Below the pieces are notes generated by a model. The model was not told the DNA's origin, did not search any database, and saw only the letters and a program-made list of their open reading frames with translations. The position numbers and the translations under genes were made by a program. A stretch of DNA of 10,082 nucleotides, from assembly GCA_937859895.1 (NCBI GenBank), contig CALMAV010000130.1, positions 1 to 10,082 of the forward strand, given 5' to 3'. The number at the start of each line of letters is the position of its first letter. Within the stretch, counting starts at the first letter, position 1. Below, in pieces: positions 5,517 through 10,082 of this stretch. Source of the DNA: an uncultured Bryobacterales bacterium. GTDB taxonomy: Bacteria > Acidobacteriota > Terriglobia > Bryobacterales > Bryobacteraceae.

Positions 5517-8498
5517 ATGCGCCTTTCAGCACTCTCGATTCTACTGTGCTGTTTCCTACCCAGCTTCGGCCAGTCGGGAAAAGCAGAGATAACGGGCCAG
5601 ATTACCGACCCCGAGCAAAAACCAGTATTCGGCGCGCAAGTCACTGCCTCCGAAACACTGACCAATGCCACCTACACAAGCGCCACTGATGCAACCGGAC
5701 GTTATCACTTGTTGGGCTTAACCCCCGGGAACTACAGAATCTTAGTTGAGAAGTCAGGTTTCGAATCGTATCGCCATACGGATCTAGTGCTGCGGATTTC
5801 AGATCAGATTTTCATTGATGCACAGCTGCAAGTAGGCGCTCCAAGTCAGCTGGTTGAAGTACGTGGGCATACACCACCTCTACAGACAGACTCGTCGGTT
5901 TCTTTCGGAGTTGGTCAGACTCGCATAGTCACATTGCCGCTTGACGGGAGAAATTTTATTCCGCTGATTTCGCTTGCACCGGGTGTTGCGCTCCCTGGTG
6001 GAGGTTCGCTGCTACCCAGGATCAATGGCAGCCGGCCGCGCACTAACGAATATCTCTACGATGGGATTAGTGCGCTGCAGCCAGAACCCGGCCAAGTCAT
6101 CTTCTATCCCATCATCGACGGGATAGAGGAGTTTCGGGTCGATATCAATTCTTACTCACCGGAGTACGGCAGGTCTAATGGTGGCATTGTACAGGTCTGT
6201 ACGAAAGCGGGAGGGAACGCGGTACACGGTACTCTGTTTGAATTTTTTCGCAATGAAGACCTGAATGCCCGGAACTATTTCTCCGCTGCTAACACGAAAC
6301 CCGAGTTTCGCCGGAATCAGTATGGGCTTGCCTTAGGCGGTCCGATACAAAGAAACAGGACCTTCTTCTTTGTTGATTGGCAAGGGACCCGGCTTCAAAC
6401 CGGCATCCCCAGAATTAGCACAGTGCCAACGCTCGCCCAACGTGCAGGGCAATTTACTACGGCGATCTACGATCCAGCCTCACCCGGTACCACACGAACT
6501 CAGTTCCCGGGCAATCGGGTTCCGATCTCTCGCTTCGATCCAATCGCACAACAGGTGTTGGCGCTTTATCCTTTGCCAACTAATCTGACTGCCAGTGCTA
6601 ATAACTACGTCCGGACCGGCGTAGAACCCGACAACCAGGACCAGTTTGACACCAGGTTCGACCGCTACTTCGGCGAGAAACAGCGAGCGTTCGTCAGATT
6701 TACAGGCTCTTTTGACAACGATACGCCGGTCTCGCCATTGCCAGGAGGAAGCGGCGCGCTTACGTCCGGATTCACAAGCCGAACATCCACGCGTGGCTAT
6801 CAGGGCGTTGCAGAACATGAGTGGTCTATCTCGCCTAACCTACTTAATCAGTTACGACTCGGCTACACGCAACGTCGTTCCAATCAGTCTGGCCCCACCA
6901 ATGGAGGAATAACTGTTCCTGGTTTGCCTGTTAACTCCTTTTCGTCTGCACTGCCAACCTTTAACGTTATCGGGTATCAGCAGATTGGAGCACCGGCGGG
7001 TGCAAACTCCAGATTTCGAACAAGCGTCACCGAGTACGTGGACACTCTTTTACTTGCGCGCGGGAATCACACCTTTCAGTTCGGTACAGATATACGCAGA
7101 GAAGCGTTAAACGTTTTGCAGCCGCCCAATCCAGCCGGAGCATTTACATTCAATACTGTTGGCACCAATCGAAGTGGGTCAGTAGGAGGAAACGCCGTGG
7201 CGTCGTTCTTACTTGGACAAGTAAGTGCATTCACTATCGATATCCAGAGACAACAGTTACAGGAGCGAGCCCACATTGCTGAGTTTTTCGCCGGAGATGA
7301 ATGGAGAGTAATGCCGCGCTTGACACTCAACCTGGGAACCCGATACACACTAAACTTCCCCTCAACGGAAGTGAACGGGCAGGGATCAGTCTTCAACTTG
7401 AATACACAGCTTCTTGAATTTCCTAAAACCGCACGAAACTTGGAATACGGCAACTTCGGACCTAGAGTTGGTTTCGCTTACCGGACGAGCGACTCATCGG
7501 TAATTCGAGCCGGCTACGGTATGGTCTGGTTTGAGCAGACCGGTATCACTAGCCCCTTCACTCTGCCCCAGTTCCCATTTGTGCAGACTGTCGGGCAGCA
7601 GAGCTTAAACAACGTCAATGCTGCCTTTACTCTCTCCCATGGTCCTTCAGTGCAGGCAGTGCCTCCAGGACCTAATGCAGGTCTAGGGCAAGGCGTTTTC
7701 GGAACGCAGCGGAACAATGGCTCCGGTTACTCGCAGCAGTGGAATCTTACGCTGCAAAAAACCGTTCCGTTCGATCTGAACTTTGAGATCGGTTACTTAG
7801 GATCGAAGAATACCCGCCTCGGATTACCAGAAGCGAATTTGAACCAGTTACCTGGTAGCGATTTGGGTTTAGGCCAAGCATTGCTCACTCCGGTTAGAAA
7901 CCCTTACTACGGCCAGCTACCTGCGTCATCCTCGCTGGATGTACCAACCATTGCGCGCCAGCAGTTACTCCGAAGGTTCCCGAGGTTCACCAACGTCGCA
8001 CTTTTTCGAAACAACGTCGGAAACTCCAATTATCATGCTGCACAGGCGAAGTTAGAAAAGCGTTTCTCGCAGAGACTTACATTTTCTCTTGCTTATACCT
8101 TTTCCAAGTTGATTGACGACGCTTCCAGTTACTTTTCACAGACGATCTTTACCGGGCCGGTCCTCAACTCAACGGGCGCTGCTGATGCGTTTAATCGTCA
8201 CCTGGAGAGAGACGTTTCAAGCGGTGACATTCCTCGGGTTTTCTCAGCTGGCTGGGTTTACCAACTGCCGCGCTTCTGGAAGGTCGCAGGCATCGAAGTG
8301 GCGGGACTGGTGCGGGTTCAATCCGGAGATGCCGTTGCCATTACTCAAGGGACAAACAATAACGCCAGTTTGGGATATGCCCTGCAGCGGCCTAATCGTA
8401 TCAGTGACCCTAATACTCTCTCGACTCGCTCTGCTAATGAGTGGTTCAATATTGCGGCCTTTACAGCGGCTCCTCAGTTCACCATCGGCAATAGTTAG
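5517..8498 (+). CDS. Oar-like TonB-dependent receptor, truncated by in-frame TAG
   Basis: This outer-membrane receptor has the arrangement common in Acidobacteriota. A signal peptide covers residues 1-18 (hydrophobic LSALSILLCCFLP, likely cut after SFG). A carboxypeptidase-regulatory-like beta-sandwich spans about 23-110 (ITGQITDPEQKPVFGAQV, then GRYHLLGLTPGNYRILVEKSGF). The plug spans about 135-240 (LPLDGRNFIPLISLAPGV, EYLYDGIS, SPEYGRSNGGIVQV), and the large beta-barrel follows from FEFFRNEDLNARNYFS onward. Such receptors take up large or scarce substrates using TonB/ExbBD energy; the ligand is unknown. The frame ends at TAG 8496-8498 (codon 994), about 76 codons short of the family's natural end, which is still present in frame downstream. 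The product would lack the last barrel strands and the terminal aromatic residue used for barrel assembly, so it is probably non-functional unless the stop is read through or is a sequence error. The ATG at 5517 is chosen because the signal peptide begins there. Confidence 0.88.
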   Translation: MRLSALSILLCCFLPSFGQSGKAEITGQITDPEQKPVFGAQVTASETLTNATYTSATDATGRYHLLGLTPGNYRILVEKSGFESYRHTDLVLRISDQIFIDAQLQVGAPSQLVEVRGHTPPLQTDSSVSFGVGQTRIVTLPLDGRNFIPLISLAPGVALPGGGSLLPRINGSRPRTNEYLYDGISALQPEPGQVIFYPIIDGIEEFRVDINSYSPEYGRSNGGIVQVCTKAGGNAVHGTLFEFFRNEDLNARNYFSAANTKPEFRRNQYGLALGGPIQRNRTFFFVDWQGTRLQTGIPRISTVPTLAQRAGQFTTAIYDPASPGTTRTQFPGNRVPISRFDPIAQQVLALYPLPTNLTASANNYVRTGVEPDNQDQFDTRFDRYFGEKQRAFVRFTGSFDNDTPVSPLPGGSGALTSGFTSRTSTRGYQGVAEHEWSISPNLLNQLRLGYTQRRSNQSGPTNGGITVPGLPVNSFSSALPTFNVIGYQQIGAPAGANSRFRTSVTEYVDTLLLARGNHTFQFGTDIRREALNVLQPPNPAGAFTFNTVGTNRSGSVGGNAVASFLLGQVSAFTIDIQRQQLQERAHIAEFFAGDEWRVMPRLTLNLGTRYTLNFPSTEVNGQGSVFNLNTQLLEFPKTARNLEYGNFGPRVGFAYRTSDSSVIRAGYGMVWFEQTGITSPFTLPQFPFVQTVGQQSLNNVNAAFTLSHGPSVQAVPPGPNAGLGQGVFGTQRNNGSGYSQQWNLTLQKTVPFDLNFEIGYLGSKNTRLGLPEANLNQLPGSDLGLGQALLTPVRNPYYGQLPASSSLDVPTIARQQLLRRFPRFTNVALFRNNVGNSNYHAAQAKLEKRFSQRLTFSLAYTFSKLIDDASSYFSQTIFTGPVLNSTGAADAFNRHLERDVSSGDIPRVFSAGWVYQLPRFWKVAGIEVAGLVRVQSGDAVAITQGTNNNASLGYALQRPNRISDPNTLSTRSANEWFNIAAFTAAPQFTIGNS

Positions 8499-8726
8499 CG
8501 CAATCCGGTGCGAGTCCCCGTCCTGCAGGAAGCTGATCTGATAGTTGGTAAGACCTTCAGCTTAACCGAACGCTTCAGCTTAGAGAGTAGGGCCGAAGTG
8601 TTCAACCTTACCAACACGCCGCCTTTTAACGATCCGAATGGCAGCTTTGGCGCGCCAGGTTTCGGCAGTATCACCAGCGCCGGCAACCCGCGTGACTTTG
8701 AATTCGCGCTGAAGCTGCACTTCTAA
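8499..8726 (+). pseudogene. Detached C-terminal end of the TonB-dependent receptor
   Basis: This segment continues the receptor frame directly after the TAG at 8496-8498, giving 75 codons and then TAA at 8724-8726. It encodes the conserved end of Oar-like receptors: RNPVR, then DLIVGKTFSLTERFSLESR, AEVFNLTNTPPF, PNGSFGAPGFGSITSA, and a final barrel strand FEFALKLHF ending in phenylalanine. The family usually reads GNSSRNP or GNxGRNP at the stop position, so a single change TCG to TAG would explain the interruption. A GTG at 8508 could in theory restart translation, but the product would have no signal peptide and no barrel, so an independent gene is unlikely. The full uninterrupted gene would be 5517-8726, 1,069 residues. 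There is no frameshift and no insertion. Confidence 0.85.
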
Positions 8727-8739
8727 TGTTCAAAACAGG

Positions 8740-9789
8740 TCATCGCTTGTCCGATACAGCGGCTTCAGTGAAGGTTGCCATCTGCTCATACAGTTTCACA
8801 GCTTGGGTTAGAAGGTTCATAGCAAGCGCCGCCCCTGTGCCTTCCCCCAGTCTCATGTCGAGAGCAAGCAGCGGCTTGGCCTGCGCAAACTGGAGCAGTA
8901 GCTGGTGACCCGGCTCGGCAGAGCAGTGAGAGAACACGACATATTCGCTTACCCGAGAACATAGCGATCGCGCAAGGAGAAAAGCAGCGCCCGTAATAAA
9001 GCCATCAAGCATAACGGGAAGCCTGCAGGAAGCGGCTCCAAGAAGGAAACCGGCCATCATAGCGATCTCGAAGCCGGCAAAGACAGAGGCGATTGCCATT
9101 GGGCTTATTAACTCCGCTCGGTGGAACTCTAAAGCCCGAGTGATCACGTCTCGCTTCCGCAGGAGGCCCTGATCATCTAGACCCGCACCGCGGCCAACAG
9201 CGGCCTCAGGCTCAATGCCCGTAAATGCGCAGAGTAGTGCGCTGGCGGACGTAGTATTGCCGATCCCCATATCTCCCACCCCAACCAGATCGTAAGTGCT
9301 GGAGGCTTGACGCCCGAGAGCGATCCCTCTATCGATCACGGTAGCTAGCTGTCCGTGCGTCATTGCCCGCCCGTGTGCAAAGTTCTGCGTTCCATCCGCA
9401 ATACGACAATCCATAACGCCCGGAAGCTTAGGCCCAGCCACTCCTGCGTCAATCACGTAGGTGCTGATACCGAATGAACGGCACAACACGTTAATTGCAG
9501 CACCCCCTGCAATGAAGTTCTTCATCATCTCGCCCGTAACCGCAGACGGATAGGCGCTCACCCCCTCCTCAGTTACGCCGTGATCTCCGCAGAAGATATA
9601 AATGCCTTGCCGCTCGACCCGAGGATGCGGCCGTTGTTCAATGAGGGCCAGTCGAAGAACACTGTCTTCCAGCCTGCCAAGACTGCCGCGAGGTTTCGTT
9701 AAGCTATCCCAGCGAGCACGAACCGCCGTTTCCAAGGCCAGAGATCCAGTGAGGCCGATCTCCGAAATTGTAGACTCTATCGAGTACAT
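8740..9789 (-). CDS. cobT: Nicotinate-nucleotide:dimethylbenzimidazole phosphoribosyltransferase
   Basis: CobT activates the lower-ligand base of cobalamin. It transfers phosphoribose from nicotinate mononucleotide to 5,6-dimethylbenzimidazole (or a related base), giving alpha-ribazole 5'-phosphate and nicotinate in the cytoplasm. The 349-residue length matches the family. Signatures seen are KPRGSLGRLE (32-41), CGDHGVTEEGVSAYP (67-81), NFIAGGAAINVL (91-102), GVGDMGIGNTT (170-180), PVMLDGFITGAAFLLA, AEPGH, and LGEGTGAALA (314-323). Glu316 in that last motif corresponds to the catalytic Glu317 of the Salmonella enzyme. A longer frame opens at 9864, but the ATG at 9789 is preferred: it follows the cobS stop by 17 bp, has AGGG five bases upstream, and gives the normal N-terminus. 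The gene follows cobS in one operon. Its 3' end faces the receptor gene across 13 bp with no visible terminator. Confidence 0.96.
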   Translation of the reverse strand: MYSIESTISEIGLTGSLALETAVRARWDSLTKPRGSLGRLEDSVLRLALIEQRPHPRVERQGIYIFCGDHGVTEEGVSAYPSAVTGEMMKNFIAGGAAINVLCRSFGISTYVIDAGVAGPKLPGVMDCRIADGTQNFAHGRAMTHGQLATVIDRGIALGRQASSTYDLVGVGDMGIGNTTSASALLCAFTGIEPEAAVGRGAGLDDQGLLRKRDVITRALEFHRAELISPMAIASVFAGFEIAMMAGFLLGAASCRLPVMLDGFITGAAFLLARSLCSRVSEYVVFSHCSAEPGHQLLLQFAQAKPLLALDMRLGEGTGAALAMNLLTQAVKLYEQMATFTEAAVSDKR

Positions 9790-9794
9790 AGTTA

Positions 9795-9798
9795 CCCT
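9795..9798 (-). promoter_or_regulatory. Ribosome binding site deciding the cobT start
   Basis: On the minus strand AGGG sits five bases before the ATG at 9789. It lies in the 17-bp gap after the cobS stop and supports this start over the upstream in-frame one at 9864, which would overlap cobS by 58 bp. Confidence 0.5.
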
Positions 9799-9806
9799 GA
9801 CTAAGA

Positions 9807-10082
9807 TCAGCCGCGAGACATCCCAGCAAGCAGAAGGAGATTGAAAGTTTCGACTAGCTGACATGTGGCTCCCAGGCAGTCTCCATTCACTCCACCGAGT
9901 CGTTTGTGAAAGTAAGTACGCGCCACCAGCACCGTTAGTCCAGTAACTATCACCATCAACAAGCCTGTAAGCTGGGTAAGCGCAACGGCAATGCTGGCAG
10001 CTATCAGGACGGTAAGGCCGACCGTAGCGGGCGTCAGGCTTTGAATAAAATTCGCGCCAAGCCCGCCGTCGACCGACTTAGA
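9807..10082 (-). CDS. cobS: Adenosylcobinamide-GDP ribazoletransferase, C-terminal part
   Basis: The minus-strand frame is open from the window edge to TGA at 9809-9807 and gives 91 residues of the C-terminus; the start lies beyond the window. CobS is an integral inner-membrane enzyme that joins adenosylcobinamide-GDP with alpha-ribazole (or its phosphate) to make adenosylcobalamin (or its phosphate) and GMP. The visible part has two hydrophobic helices (TVGLTVLIAASIAVALTQL and LLMVIVTGLTVLVA). They are followed by HKRLGGVNGDCLGATCQLVE, which matches the conserved C-terminal GG-x-x-GD-x-x-GA-x-x-x-x-E motif of the family. The cobT gene follows after 17 bp, and CobT makes the ribazole substrate used by CobS, so joint expression fits the pathway. 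The start and any promoter or riboswitch cannot be seen. Confidence 0.9.
   Translation of the reverse strand, partial: SKSVDGGLGANFIQSLTPATVGLTVLIAASIAVALTQLTGLLMVIVTGLTVLVARTYFHKRLGGVNGDCLGATCQLVETFNLLLLAGMSRG

Noticed and set aside
6480..7453. Open frames antisense to the receptor gene (6480-6818 and 7076-7453)
   Set aside because: They lie wholly inside a well-supported conserved gene, show no recognisable family, and look like frame shadows.
8499..8530. Sequence reminiscent of a cobalamin riboswitch core or a tRNA T-arm (CCGGTGCGAGTCC), close to cobT
   Set aside because: It lies in the receptor reading frame and encodes the family-typical RNPVR segment. The other cobalamin riboswitch parts (the later conserved CGG-CCCGCCAC element and the B12 box) are not found around it, it points away from cobT, and no tRNA cloverleaf can be drawn.
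8521..8530. Perfect 10-bp palindrome TCCTGCAGGA shortly after the in-frame TAG
   Set aside because: It has no loop, so it is a poor hairpin, and it has no T-tract for a terminator. It is better explained as coding sequence; a readthrough signal was considered but is not supported.
8508..8726. Possible small independent gene starting at GTG 8508
   Set aside because: Its product is exactly the conserved end of the upstream receptor in the same frame, with no signal peptide and no ribosome binding site of note.
8727..8739. Expected bidirectional terminator between the receptor and cobT ends
   Set aside because: Only 13 bp are available and no inverted repeat with a T-run is present.
8740..9864. 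Longer cobT version starting at 9864
   Set aside because: The extra 25 residues do not resemble a CobT N-terminus and would overlap cobS by 58 bp. The ATG at 9789 has a ribosome binding site and gives the normal length.

Overview
The window reads as a compact, almost fully coding stretch of an Acidobacteriota chromosome. That assignment is an inference. It rests mainly on the roughly 1,070-codon Oar-type TonB-dependent receptor with an N-terminal carboxypeptidase-regulatory-like domain, a family greatly expanded in that phylum, and on the general style of the envelope-glycan genes. No RNA gene, mobile element, CRISPR array or repeat family was seen, and no gap between genes exceeds about 30 bases.

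Layout. (1) Positions 1-2350, plus strand: three tightly packed genes. They are the C-terminal part of a CgeB-like glycosyltransferase (cut by the window edge), a short sugar-phosphate nucleotidyltransferase, and a CelD/BcsL-type GNAT acyltransferase that starts at a TTG. (2) Positions 2287-5485, minus strand: a three-gene operon with overlapping stop/start codons. It encodes an XRE-type regulator with a periplasmic-binding-protein-like sensor domain, then an FAD-dependent oxidoreductase of the geranylgeranyl-reductase-like group, then a GT4 glycosyltransferase. The last gene runs 64 bp tail-to-tail into the acyltransferase gene. (3) Positions 5486-5516: a 31-bp divergent intergenic region with a 15-bp palindrome that could be the regulator's operator. 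(4) Positions 5517-8726, plus strand: the receptor gene, interrupted by an in-frame TAG at codon 994. The remaining 75 codons are still open in the same frame and encode the expected barrel end with a terminal phenylalanine. (5) Positions 8740-10082, minus strand: cobS (partial) followed by cobT, two enzymes of the late (lower-ligand) part of cobalamin biosynthesis.

How the genes may work together. The nucleotidyltransferase, two glycosyltransferases and acyltransferase look like parts of one surface-glycan or glycoconjugate pathway spread over both strands. The sensor-regulator, oxidoreductase and GT4 are translationally linked, and the regulator also faces the receptor gene across a very short promoter region. 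Control of both directions by one ligand is therefore plausible but unproven. CobT and CobS catalyse activation of the lower-ligand base and its joining to adenosylcobinamide-GDP.

The most notable points are the single in-frame amber codon that removes the receptor's C-terminal beta-signal, the sensor-regulator operon with its candidate operator, and the antisense overlap of two apparently functional genes. Nothing here clearly amounts to a wholly new system.
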